Assembly: GCA_905480125.1 (NCBI GenBank) | Contig: CAJQPE010000039.1 | Location: forward strand, 1-51,019 | DNA: 51,019 nucleotides | Direction: 5' to 3' | Source: an uncultured Flavobacteriales bacterium | GTDB lineage: Bacteria; Bacteroidota; Bacteroidia; Flavobacteriales_G; NORP312 | Shown here: piece after piece, positions 35,801 to 42,281 of the stretch | Numbering within the stretch: the first letter of the stretch is position 1 | Layout: the number at the start of each line of letters is the position of its first letter | The notes under the pieces: generated by a model | Told to the model about the DNA's origin: nothing | Databases searched by the model: none | The model's input: only the letters and a program-made list of their open reading frames with translations | Position numbers and translations under genes: made by a program

Positions 35801-36746
35801 CAGCTAATTTTGAGTCTTTTATGTACCAAACACCAATTCCAGATGGGGTTTCATCTACAATATTTGTAAAATTACCTGCAAGAAAGAAACCTGCTAATGG
35901 GTCAGTCTTATTACCTGCAGTATCTTTTTTGAATAGAATTGGACCTGACAGGCTATATTCCAATAAGTTGTAACCATATGCATCTAAACCGACCATTTTG
36001 TTTCCAAGTTTATAGCCAGAAGTAATGTATTCAATTCCCCCAAATACATCTTTAGAAGCTCCACGTGTAGTAATATTAATTACCCCACCCGTTACATCAC
36101 CATATTGGGCGGGAACCCCACCCGTTACAACTGTCACCTGTTCAATAGCAGATTGAGGCAGGTTAGATCCACCTCTAACTTTAATACCATCGATGAAATA
36201 ATAATTAGCATCTGATCTACCACCACGCATGTTTAGATCGCCATTACCATCATCTTTAGAGTATACTCCACCTACTGTTGTTGCAACAGAAGTAGCAGAT
36301 CTTCCCGGCATTCTCATAATGTCTTCACGCGTAACTGTACCCCCAGAGGCAGTATTATCTTTAGAGATTAACGGAACAGTGTATTCAATAACCTCAAACT
36401 CCTCCATTTCAATTGCACTCCCTGTTAAATTAAGATCTTGAAACGTAATTTTATCAGCATTCACAACAACTCTATTAATTTGTAATGGTTGATATCCGAC
36501 AAACCTTGCTTTAACCGTATATGAGCCAGCTGGGATTGGTTTGATGTTAAACTTTCCATCAAAATCGGTTGAGCCTCCTGCGACTTGAGTGCCATTTGAC
36601 TCAACGACAACATTAACAAAAGGCAGTGGTTCTCGGGTTTCTCCGTCTAAAACTTTACCTTTAAGTGATCCTTGACCGTTTTGCGCAAATGCCATCGTCA
36701 ACGAAGCAAAAGCAATAATAACCGTAGAAAGTAATTTTCTTAGCAT
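32898..36746 (-). CDS. TonB-dependent receptor with carboxypeptidase-regulatory-like N-terminal domain
   Basis: A protein of 1282 residues with a signal peptide (MLRKLLSTVIIAFASLTMAF then AQ). A CarboxypepD-reg-like domain follows (about 24-110; GKVLDGETREPLPFVNVVVE). The plug domain (about 130-245) has NMRGGRSDANYYFIDGIKV and VPAQYGDVTGGVINITTRG, and a large barrel ends in RRIRLGLMVNF. It is longer than most siderophore receptors. No SusD partner gene is present, so it is not a standard polysaccharide locus. The two genes behind it encode a giant secreted protein and a PorV-like barrel. The ligand is unknown. It could also serve as a structural or export-associated outer-membrane protein rather than an importer. 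Confidence 0.88.
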   Translation of the reverse strand: MLRKLLSTVIIAFASLTMAFAQNGQGSLKGKVLDGETREPLPFVNVVVESNGTQVAGGSTDFDGKFNIKPIPAGSYTVKARFVGYQPLQINRVVVNADKITFQDLNLTGSAIEMEEFEVIEYTVPLISKDNTASGGTVTREDIMRMPGRSATSVATTVGGVYSKDDGNGDLNMRGGRSDANYYFIDGIKVRGGSNLPQSAIEQVTVVTGGVPAQYGDVTGGVINITTRGASKDVFGGIEYITSGYKLGNKMVGLDAYGYNLLEYSLSGPILFKKDTAGNKTDPLAGFFLAGNFTNIVDETPSGIGVWYIKDSKLAAINANPLRRATNGAGTFQEAEFLRLSDLEKSKTKKNARKQGFVVQGKLDFNLGTNANLTFGGNIDYIYRNDYINSYSLLNYENNRVVNDIDWRVYGRFTQRFNNNTSEQEQESASTIKNAFYTIQYDYQENYRNRYDGSHKNDLFSYGYIGQFTTYDQPFYSRLDAGQVFNVGFMNHETYEDTLIAFVPSTVNELGANYTQSYYELYGWDFAESEAQGAPVYNSPLAQDPEALANGERNFYLRNVQNIQQNGGLLNGDVPENIYGLWRGPAYQFPTYDKQKQNQHRITAQGSADIKDHAITVGFEYEQRTDRRYVMNPTALWTIARLFTNNHIRNLDNDPTSDTFDPDITTGEGSPYPYVTYERLNASPGEYNRFDDDEEQYFFDYNLRESLGYDTDGLDWIDFDSYGPDALKASYFSADEILQDRNNVQLTYYGYNHYGEIERGNPTIDDYFTARDEYGNLTRPIGAFRPIYVAGYIQDKFAFDDLVFNIGLRVDRYDGNQSVLADEFSLFPTARASQDLSQYGVQNDVYDPTLRPNTIGEDYVVYVDNLSNPTGVVGFRDPSTNTWFNAEGTEIEDASTLRTPTGIAPLLTDPTKTEGADISSESFVDYKPQNTFMPRVAFSFPISDEALFFAHYDILAKRPTSGARLNLIDYYYIAGVGQNQINNPNLKPEKTIDYELGFQQKINNSSSLKLSAFYRELRDMVAIVNRQDAFPQTYITYDNIDFATIKGLTVAYDLRRSGNIWAKVSYTLQYADGTGSNANGSLNLIRAGKPNLKTLTALTYDQRHAIVGTFDYRYADGKDYNGPILMDKQILANTGANFVFTSGSGTPYNKQQQVTARAPISPQAGSLEGTINGSRLPFTYRIDARIDRDIELTMGKEDNAKSVNINVYMQLMNLLNNINVLDVYRFTGNADDDGYLVAAQFQNAINSQNDPQSYRELYSIKANDQSNYTLPRRIRLGLMVNF

Positions 36747-36852
36747 GGGTTTGATATTAATTCTTATTTCCTATATAAAATTAAAGCGCGTAAAGATAGA
36801 AATAAAATAGTGTCAAAAGCAAACTTTGAAATCATTTGGGTGACAGATATCT

Positions 36853-36860
36853 CAAATATA
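36853..36860 (-). promoter_or_regulatory. Candidate -7 promoter element of the TonB receptor operon
   Basis: The minus strand reads TATATTTG, an exact TAnnTTTG match, about 107 nt upstream of the ATG at 36746. A second, weaker candidate (TATCTTTA) is at 36791-36798. No ideal -33 element is seen for either. Confidence 0.3.
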
Positions 36861-36952
36861 GGAAAGCAAAAAAGATTTGACTTTAATTAATTAGTTTTCG
36901 GTTGATTTTTTAATGTAAACGGCATTCAAATTATACCAATTGCTGGGTAGCT

Positions 36953-37369
36953 TTAATATTCGGGGCGATTGAGAATCGTGTTGTGAATTATAGCTTCTCT
37001 TAAATCGAACTCACTCTCTTGAAGCCTTTGTAAAAGCTCATTTTTCTGATTAAAATTTGTTTTAGGTTCTTTTATAATTGGAGGATTTGTTTTTTCTGAA
37101 TGTTCAAGGTTTTCATAATCAAGGGGTGCAGCTTTTTGAATGGAATCAGTATAAGATGGCTTTTGTTTTTCTACAAAAGGGGTATAAGAATTTTCGGTAT
37201 TATTTGGTGTTGTTGTTTTTGTATCTGGATCAATAAATTCTTTGATGAGATCGTCTAAGGTTCCTTTTGATGTTTTATTAGGTTGCGCTTCCTTTTTTCT
37301 GTTTTTTATGAAGCCAGATATTAACCCAATGAGAACGATAGCTACATATATTAAATCGCTTGCGTCCAT
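36953..37369 (-). CDS. Hypothetical protein with one N-terminal membrane helix
   Basis: A protein of 138 residues that I do not recognise. It begins with MDASDLIYVAIVLIGLISGF, a single helix with a short acidic N-terminus, then a basic stretch (IKNRKKEAQPNK). A long hydrophilic tail rich in Lys, Glu, Asn and Pro is probably disordered and cytoplasmic. The last 20 residues (LREAIIHNTILNRPE) could form an amphipathic helix. It overlaps the stop of the preceding 99-residue gene by one base, so the pair is translationally coupled. No function is assigned. Confidence 0.7.
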   Translation of the reverse strand: MDASDLIYVAIVLIGLISGFIKNRKKEAQPNKTSKGTLDDLIKEFIDPDTKTTTPNNTENSYTPFVEKQKPSYTDSIQKAAPLDYENLEHSEKTNPPIIKEPKTNFNQKNELLQRLQESEFDLREAIIHNTILNRPEY

Positions 37370-37668
37370 TAAAAGCCTTTATTTCTATTTTTAAAAAGAC
37401 GCACAATAAAAAAATCACCTTTATGTTCGTTTACTTTTTTTGCCTTTTTCTTTGATTTTTTCATACGTTTTCTAGTCTTTTTTTCTTGGATAGCCATGTG
37501 CTGATTATTCATTGCTATTTGCGCTTGTTCTTCCTCCGCTTCTTGCTGTATACGTTGCTTAAGAACACGTTGTTCTTGCTTTTTTTGAGACTCGCCATTT
37601 TGCCCATATATCGGAATGCAAGCGAACATCAATAGAGCAATAAATAGATATTTTTGACCAGAAATCAT
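37369..37668 (-). CDS. Hypothetical secreted protein, highly charged
   Basis: A protein of 99 residues with a signal peptide (ISGQKYLFIALLMFACIPIY then GQ) followed by a very charged Lys/Arg/Glu/Gln-rich segment likely to form a helix or coiled coil (KKQEQRVLKQRIQQEAEEEQ). A lysine-rich patch (RKRMKKSKKKAKK) and a FFIVRLFKNRNKGF end follow. No family is recognised. It heads a two-gene unit with the 138-residue membrane protein and is divergent from the Rieske-like lipoprotein, with 33 nt between the starts. Confidence 0.65.
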   Translation of the reverse strand: MISGQKYLFIALLMFACIPIYGQNGESQKKQEQRVLKQRIQQEAEEEQAQIAMNNQHMAIQEKKTRKRMKKSKKKAKKVNEHKGDFFIVRLFKNRNKGF

Positions 37669-37676
37669 CTAATTCG

Positions 37677-37684
37677 TAAGTTTG
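37677..37684 (+). promoter_or_regulatory. -7 promoter element of the Rieske-like lipoprotein
   Basis: TAAGTTTG matches TAnnTTTG and ends 17 nt before the ATG at 37702. It lies downstream of an earlier in-frame start at 37654, which rules that start out and supports 37702. Confidence 0.5.
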
Positions 37685-37701
37685 TAAAGAAAAATAAAAG
37701 T

Positions 37702-38124
37702 ATGAATTATTTTATTAGTGTTTTTACATTTATCATTTTATTGTTTTTTGTCGGTTGCAGGCAGACTAACACCAGCGGCATTCCATATGTGCAAGTAAAT
37801 ATTAAGTTATATACAACGGACCCAGTTTTTTTTAATCTAAATGCGGTTGGCGGATGGGAATATATCAATGGAGGATCAAAAGGAATTTTAGTTTATAGAA
37901 GCGGCATTGATGAATTCAAGGCTTATGATAGACATTGCCCTTATCAGCCAAACGATGCCTGCTCTATTGTTGCTGTGGATTCTTCTAATATAATGGCTGT
38001 AGATACTTGTTGTGGATCGCAGTTTGTGATTACGGACGGACAAGTGACGAAAGCTCCTTCCGTTGAGCCACTTAAGGAATATCAAACTAGTTATGATGGT
38101 TCTGTTTTAATCATCACCAACTAA
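37702..38124 (+). CDS. Rieske-like lipoprotein with degenerate iron-sulfur ligands
   Basis: A protein of 140 residues starting at the ATG at 37702. An in-frame start 48 nt upstream lies before the promoter and would bury the signal peptide. The N-terminus (MNYFISVFTFIILLFFVGC) is a lipoprotein signal with the lipobox cysteine at residue 19. The later part follows the Rieske plan with two ligand-like loops, YDRHCPYQPNDACSIV and VDTCCGSQFVITDG. The canonical CxH and CxxH pairs are not intact: CPY and CCGS stand there. Several cysteines remain and may bind a different centre or form disulphides. Such variants are frequent in Bacteroidota, and the role is unknown. It ends before a palindromic terminator. 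Confidence 0.75.
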   Translation: MNYFISVFTFIILLFFVGCRQTNTSGIPYVQVNIKLYTTDPVFFNLNAVGGWEYINGGSKGILVYRSGIDEFKAYDRHCPYQPNDACSIVAVDSSNIMAVDTCCGSQFVITDGQVTKAPSVEPLKEYQTSYDGSVLIITN

Positions 38125-38145
38125 AGATTGAATAGTGCATTTTAC

Positions 38146-38183
38146 AAAACAAAGAAGGCTCCAATTGGAGCCTTCTTTGTTTT
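38146..38183. terminator. Bidirectional intrinsic terminator between converging genes
   Basis: A perfect 38-bp palindrome centred at 38164.5: each arm is AAAACAAAGAAGGCTCCAA or its complement. A-rich and T-rich ends allow termination in both directions. It separates the Rieske-like lipoprotein gene (plus) from ahcY (minus), 15-21 nt from each stop codon. Confidence 0.9.
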
Positions 38184-38198
38184 ATGTGATAAAACATT

Positions 38199-39506
38199 CT
38201 AGTAGCGGTAGTGGTCTACCTTGTATGGACCTTCAACTTTTACATCGATATAGTCTGCTTGTTCTTGAGTTAGAACTTCTAGTTCAACTCCAATTTTAGC
38301 TAAATGTAATTTGGCTACTTTTTCATCAAGATGCTTAGGCAGCATATAAACTTCATTTTTATATGCTTCAGAATTCTTCCATAATTCTAACTGAGCGAGT
38401 GTTTGGTTTGTGAATGAATTACTCATTACAAAAGATGGATGTCCTGTTGCGCATCCCAAATTTACTAATCTCCCTTCAGCAAGAACAAAAATGATATTAC
38501 CGTTAATATTGTACTGGTCAACCTGTGGCTTAATGGTGTCTTTTGTGTGGCCATAATTTTCATTTAACCATGCCATATCAATTTCATTGTCGAAGTGCCC
38601 GATATTGCAAACGATAGCTTGATCTTTCATAGCCTCAAAGTGACGCCCTTGAATAATGTTAAAGTTGCCAGTAGTAGTGACAATAATGTTAGCTTCTTTA
38701 CAAGCATCATCCATTTTCTTCACTTCGTATCCGTCCATTGCCGCTTGTAAAGCACAAATAGGGTCGATTTCGGTAACAATTACTCTTGCACCGGCACCAC
38801 TTAATGAGGCGGCTGAACCTTTACCAACATCGCCATATCCAGCAACAACAGCAACTTTACCTGCCATCATAACATCTGTTGCTCTTCTAATAGCATCGAC
38901 CAAAGATTCTTTACATCCGTACTTATTGTCAAATTTAGATTTAGTAACAGAATCGTTTACGTTAATTGCGGGCATCACGAGAGTTCCATTTTTCATTCGA
39001 TCATAAAGTCTATGAACGCCCGTAGTAGTTTCTTCAGACAATCCTTTTATGTTGGCGCATAATTCTGGGTATTTATCAAAAACCATGTTGGTTAAATCAC
39101 CACCGTCATCAAGAATCATATTTAGAGGTTTTCCATCTTCAAAACCCATTATGGTTTGGTCGATACACCAATCAAACTCTTCATCGGTTAACCCCTTCCA
39201 GGCAAATACAGGAACACCCGCAGCTGCTATAGCTGCTGCGGCTTGGTCTTGTGTAGAAAAAATGTTGCAAGAAGACCAAGTCACTTCGGCTCCTAAAGCA
39301 GTCAAGGTTTCAATTAATACAGCGGTTTGGATTGTCATATGCAAGCACCCCGCAATTCTAGCACCTTTTAATGGTTGTGAGGCGCCATATTCTTCTCTTA
39401 AACTCATTAAGCCAGGCATTTCAGCCTCAGCAATTGTAATTTCTTTACGACCCCACTCTGCAAGTGAAATGTCTTTTACTTTGTAATTCATAGTATCTAC
39501 AGACAT
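38199..39506 (-). CDS. ahcY: Adenosylhomocysteinase
   Basis: A protein of 435 residues of normal family length. Signatures are [20 protein letters not shown] at the start, the substrate-binding [17 protein letters not shown] near 80, and the NAD-binding [20 protein letters not shown] near 220. [16 protein letters not shown] lies near 300, and the C-terminus [12 protein letters not shown] donates Lys and Tyr to the NAD site of the neighbouring subunit. It cleaves S-adenosylhomocysteine to homocysteine and adenosine. The product is the substrate of the methyltransferase module at 10870-11874. It has its own -7 element (39540-39547) and a terminator on each side. Confidence 0.98.
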   Translation of the reverse strand: MSVDTMNYKVKDISLAEWGRKEITIAEAEMPGLMSLREEYGASQPLKGARIAGCLHMTIQTAVLIETLTALGAEVTWSSCNIFSTQDQAAAAIAAAGVPVFAWKGLTDEEFDWCIDQTIMGFEDGKPLNMILDDGGDLTNMVFDKYPELCANIKGLSEETTTGVHRLYDRMKNGTLVMPAINVNDSVTKSKFDNKYGCKESLVDAIRRATDVMMAGKVAVVAGYGDVGKGSAASLSGAGARVIVTEIDPICALQAAMDGYEVKKMDDACKEANIIVTTTGNFNIIQGRHFEAMKDQAIVCNIGHFDNEIDMAWLNENYGHTKDTIKPQVDQYNINGNIIFVLAEGRLVNLGCATGHPSFVMSNSFTNQTLAQLELWKNSEAYKNEVYMLPKHLDEKVAKLHLAKIGVELEVLTQEQADYIDVKVEGPYKVDHYRY

Positions 39507-39539
39507 ATAAATGTGTTTATGTTTTTAAAATTTGGAGTG

Positions 39540-39547
39540 CAAATATA
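39540..39547 (-). promoter_or_regulatory. -7 promoter element of ahcY
   Basis: The minus strand reads TATATTTG followed by C, 33 nt upstream of the ahcY ATG. It lies 5 nt past the terminator of the WG-repeat gene, so the two units are tightly packed. No -33 TTG is seen outside the terminator stem. Confidence 0.5.
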
Positions 39548-39552
39548 CAAAA

Positions 39553-39582
39553 AACACCTCTAACTCCATAGTTAGAGGTGTT
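39553..39582 (-). terminator. Intrinsic terminator after the WG-repeat gene
   Basis: A 13-bp perfect stem (AACACCTCTAACT / AGTTAGAGGTGTT) with loop CCAT, followed on the minus strand by a run of six T. It lies 20 nt beyond the WG-repeat stop codon and just before the ahcY promoter. Confidence 0.85.
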
Positions 39583-39602
39583 AGAAATTAGATATTAATT
39601 TT

Positions 39603-40637
39603 TTATTTTGTTAGCTTCCAAACAAATTCACCTAAGTGATTAATGTAGCCCTGTGTCCCTTCTTTTAATGAGCCAATTCTAACATAGGCCAATCCATTTA
39701 CAAATTCTGAAGGCACTGTGAATTGATGAGCTATGACAATTTTTCCATTTTTATCTGTGTATCCCCATTCCATGTCACGTCCAGAATTTTTCCCAACACA
39801 AGCTAAGCCATCCTGGAAATGATGTGATCCGTCATTATTTGGTTCGATAATAATTTTACCAGCTTTGTCAATGTAGCCATATTTTCCATCTTTTACTGAA
39901 CCAACACGCACTATAGCACGTTCTTCGTCAAAGTAAAATGCTTTATCATAAGTAGCTTCTAAAACGAATTTACCAGTTTTATCTATAAAACCCCATTTGC
40001 TATCGTTTCTTTCCCTCACGTTTGCCATCCCTTCCCAAAAATCGAAACAATCATCAAATATTTCTTCAATAACTAATTTACCAGTTTTGTCTATAAAACC
40101 CCATTTTTTTCCATCGCTGCTAACTCTCGCCAATCCCTCATGGAAGTCGTAAGCTAAGTGATAAGTTGGAAGAAGGACAATTCTACCTGTATGATCGATA
40201 AAGCCATAGTCATCTAATTCGTTTTCTTTTTCGATGTGGTGATACCTAGCAAATCCCTCTCTAAAGCTGTACGCAAAATCAGCATCTTTTAGCGTAATAA
40301 CAGATTTGCCCATTCTATCGATGTAAAACCATTGGCCTTCTTTTTTAACACAAGCTAAATCTTCACTAAAGTCACGGGCTTCATCAAACTGCGGCTCAAT
40401 AACTACTTTGCCTTTGTGGTTAATGTATCCATATAATCCTCCTTGTTTAATTCGGCCATATCGTTCAGAAAAATCATATCCTTTCTCAAATTTAGGCTCA
40501 ATGATAACTTTGCCTTCTATGTTGATGAATCCGTATAAGCCATCTTGCTTAATTGGATACAAGTGCTGAGAAAAAAGATTAGTGCTTAAAAACATTAGAA
40601 GAATGCTAGTTGCTAAAAGAGTTTTTGTGTTTTTCAT
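39603..40637 (-). CDS. Secreted WG-repeat protein
   Basis: A protein of 344 residues with a signal peptide (MKNTKTLLATSILLMFLSTN then LFSQ). Eight full WG repeats and a partial ninth follow, each of about 30-38 residues with the pattern WGFIDKTGKxVIE...F..GLAxV; examples are KWGFIDKTGKLVIEEIFDDC and LYGYINHKGKVVIEPQFDEA. The whole mature protein is repeat. WG repeats are predicted to form a beta-rich fold and usually act as binding surfaces. No enzymatic domain is present and the ligand is unknown. It is a single-gene unit with a TACTTTCG element (one mismatch) at 40664-40671. Confidence 0.9.
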   Translation of the reverse strand: MKNTKTLLATSILLMFLSTNLFSQHLYPIKQDGLYGFINIEGKVIIEPKFEKGYDFSERYGRIKQGGLYGYINHKGKVVIEPQFDEARDFSEDLACVKKEGQWFYIDRMGKSVITLKDADFAYSFREGFARYHHIEKENELDDYGFIDHTGRIVLLPTYHLAYDFHEGLARVSSDGKKWGFIDKTGKLVIEEIFDDCFDFWEGMANVRERNDSKWGFIDKTGKFVLEATYDKAFYFDEERAIVRVGSVKDGKYGYIDKAGKIIIEPNNDGSHHFQDGLACVGKNSGRDMEWGYTDKNGKIVIAHQFTVPSEFVNGLAYVRIGSLKEGTQGYINHLGEFVWKLTK

Positions 40638-40743
40638 ATTTACGTAAATTAAGAGGTAAATGACGAAAGTAAGTAATATTTTAAAAAGACACGATTTTTT
40701 GTTTTTTAGACCGATAAATTACTTATCGAGGACGAAATCCCGG

Positions 40744-40774
40744 TTGATTTAATATGGAAGATTTATTACTTTTG
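40744..40774 (+). promoter_or_regulatory. Promoter (TTG-N20-TACTTTTG) of the GGGP synthase gene
   Basis: TTG at 40744-40746 and TACTTTTG at 40767-40774 are 20 nt apart, a textbook Bacteroidota promoter. The ATG at 40780 lies only 6 nt after the -7 element, so the message is predicted to start at or next to the start codon. The apparent GTG start at 40774 is the last base of the -7 element plus two and cannot be used. Confidence 0.7.
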
Positions 40775-40779
40775 TGCTA

Positions 40780-41541
40780 ATGATTAATGATATAATTACT
40801 AATTCGGTTTCTAAAAAAGAAAAGCAATTAGCAGTTCTAGTTGACCCTGATAAGACACAGCCTAATGATTTGTTTGGTTTGATTAAAAATGCCAATGCAT
40901 GTAATGTGGATTACTTTTTCGTTGGTGGCAGTCATGTTCAACATGACAGGATTGATGATGTTATTATTGAATTAAAAAGTCATTCTGAGATTCCGGTCGT
41001 TATTTTCCCTGGAAGTAATAAACAAATCAGTAAATATGCCGATGCAATTTTGTTGTTATCATTGATTTCTGGAAGAAATCCAGAATATTTAATTGGACAG
41101 CACGTAAATGCAGCTTTTGATTTAAGAGAATCTGATTTAGAAATTTTGCCAACAAGTTATTTGTTAATTGATGGCGGTAAAGTAACCTCGGTTGCCTACG
41201 TAAGTAATACAATTCCGATACCAAGAGATAAAGAGGATTTAGCAGTTGGCACTGCACTAGCGGGAAAGATGTTAGGACAAAGAATAACTTATATTGACAC
41301 GGGAAGCGGTGCTTTAGATAGTGTTCCATTAGATATTATTTCTTCAGTCAAAAAGGAAGTAGGATTGCCGTTAATTATAGGTGGTGGAATAAGAACTCCT
41401 GAGCAAGCTTGGCAAATTTGTAATGCAGGGGCAGATATTGTAGTTGTAGGTAATGCATTTGAGGAAGATCCCGAACTATTATTTGATATTAAAAGTGCTG
41501 TTAAATCATCAACTAATGCAAATTATAGTAATTTCAAGTAA
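40780..41541 (+). CDS. Geranylgeranylglyceryl phosphate synthase family protein (PcrB/GGGPS)
   Basis: A protein of 253 residues from the ATG at 40780. It is a TIM-barrel prenyltransferase with LAVLVDPDKTQPNDLFGLIK near residue 17, YFFVGGSHVQ near 45, VVIFPGSNKQISKYADAILL near 71 and the glycerol-phosphate-binding VGLPLIIGGGIRTPEQAW and GADIVVVGNAFEEDP near the end. In archaea the enzyme makes the first ether bond of membrane lipids. Bacteroidota members of group II do the same reaction in vitro, but the end product in these bacteria is uncertain. The start is defined by the promoter at 40744-40774. Its 3' end overlaps the ThiE-like gene by 26 nt. Confidence 0.9.
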   Translation: MINDIITNSVSKKEKQLAVLVDPDKTQPNDLFGLIKNANACNVDYFFVGGSHVQHDRIDDVIIELKSHSEIPVVIFPGSNKQISKYADAILLLSLISGRNPEYLIGQHVNAAFDLRESDLEILPTSYLLIDGGKVTSVAYVSNTIPIPRDKEDLAVGTALAGKMLGQRITYIDTGSGALDSVPLDIISSVKKEVGLPLIIGGGIRTPEQAWQICNAGADIVVVGNAFEEDPELLFDIKSAVKSSTNANYSNFK

Positions 41542-42181
41542 GGATAAATTTCGATCCGAGGTAGTTCATGTTACTAAAATGTTCGAGGCAGGATTGGAGG
41601 TCTTTCATTTGAGAAAACCAAAATTTTCTCAAAAAAGAATGGAGGAATATATTGAAGAGATTCCAGAAAAGTATCACAATAGAGTTGTTATTCATTCCTT
41701 TCATAGCCTGGCACAGCAATACGATTTAAAAGGCATTCATTTAACCAAGAGACACAAAAAGAAACGTTTCGCTGTGGCTTGGAGAAATTTCCTTTTAAAA
41801 CTTAGAAAGCCCCATATAACCGTGTCAACTTCATGCCATGATTTGGCAAAATTGCAATCGTATGCCAACAAGTACGATTATGTAATGCTTAGTCCAGTAT
41901 TTAATAGTATTTCTAGTAATGGTGGACAGGCGGCATACGCTCATGGTTCACTTAAGAAAGTGATAAAAGATATGGGTGATGAAAAAATAGTTGCACTTGG
42001 AGGATTGAATGCAGCGAATATTGATGACGCAAGATCACTTGGTTTTTCTGGAGTCGCATTGTTAGGAGCTCTTTGGCATTCAAACAGAAAACCAATTGAT
42101 GTTTACAATGAAGCTGTAAATGTTGAGACTGGAAGCACAAAACATCAGGTAAGTACTAATCCAGTTAAAGTTGCTGTTTAG
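41516..42181 (+). CDS. ThiE/TenI-like protein (thiamine phosphate synthase family)
   Basis: A protein of 221 residues starting at the ATG at 41516 (MQIIVISSKDKF). A frame opening at 41453 would extend 63 nt into the preceding gene and adds no fold. The fold matches thiamine phosphate synthase and TenI: FHLRKPKFSQKRMEEYI, GIHLTKRHKK, SCHDLAKL, YVMLSPVFNS and IVALGGLNAANIDDARSLGF. The usual ND pair of ThiE that holds pyrophosphate magnesium is replaced by HS (VVIHSFHSL), and GVHLGQxD by GIHLTKRH. It may therefore be a TenI-like or diverged enzyme rather than the thiamine phosphate synthase. It overlaps the GGGPS gene, so they are coexpressed. Confidence 0.75.
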   Translation: MQIIVISSKDKFRSEVVHVTKMFEAGLEVFHLRKPKFSQKRMEEYIEEIPEKYHNRVVIHSFHSLAQQYDLKGIHLTKRHKKKRFAVAWRNFLLKLRKPHITVSTSCHDLAKLQSYANKYDYVMLSPVFNSISSNGGQAAYAHGSLKKVIKDMGDEKIVALGGLNAANIDDARSLGFSGVALLGALWHSNRKPIDVYNEAVNVETGSTKHQVSTNPVKVAV

Positions 42182-42281
42182 TATTTCGAATTAGCCTCTC
42201 TTGATAATCAAAATCTTGCTCAATTTTACATTCGATTGGCATTTAAAATGCTTTACCTGCTATTTTATTATAGGAAAATTA

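Noticed and set aside
28573-36746. SusC/SusD polysaccharide utilisation locus
   Set aside because: No SusD-like lipoprotein or glycan enzymes are present; the partners are a giant secreted protein and a PorV-like barrel.
37654-37701. Longer start for the Rieske-like lipoprotein
   Set aside because: It would place 16 residues before the lipoprotein signal and lies upstream of the likely promoter at 37677-37684.
38656-39486. Plus-strand open frames of 116 and 145 codons antisense to ahcY
   Set aside because: They mirror the codon pattern of a highly conserved gene and show no protein features of their own.
39553-39582. Riboswitch (SAM or SAH type) before ahcY
   Set aside because: The only structure is a simple 13-bp hairpin plus T-run, which fits a terminator of the WG-repeat gene; no aptamer motifs are seen.
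41453-41515. Longer start for the ThiE-like protein
   Set aside because: The extra 21 residues are a frame shadow of the GGGP synthase gene; the fold begins at MQIIVISS (41516).
42182-42281. Hairpin GCATTTAAAATGC near 42239 as terminator of the ThiE-like gene
   Set aside because: Stem too short and AT-rich, with no T-run at the right place.
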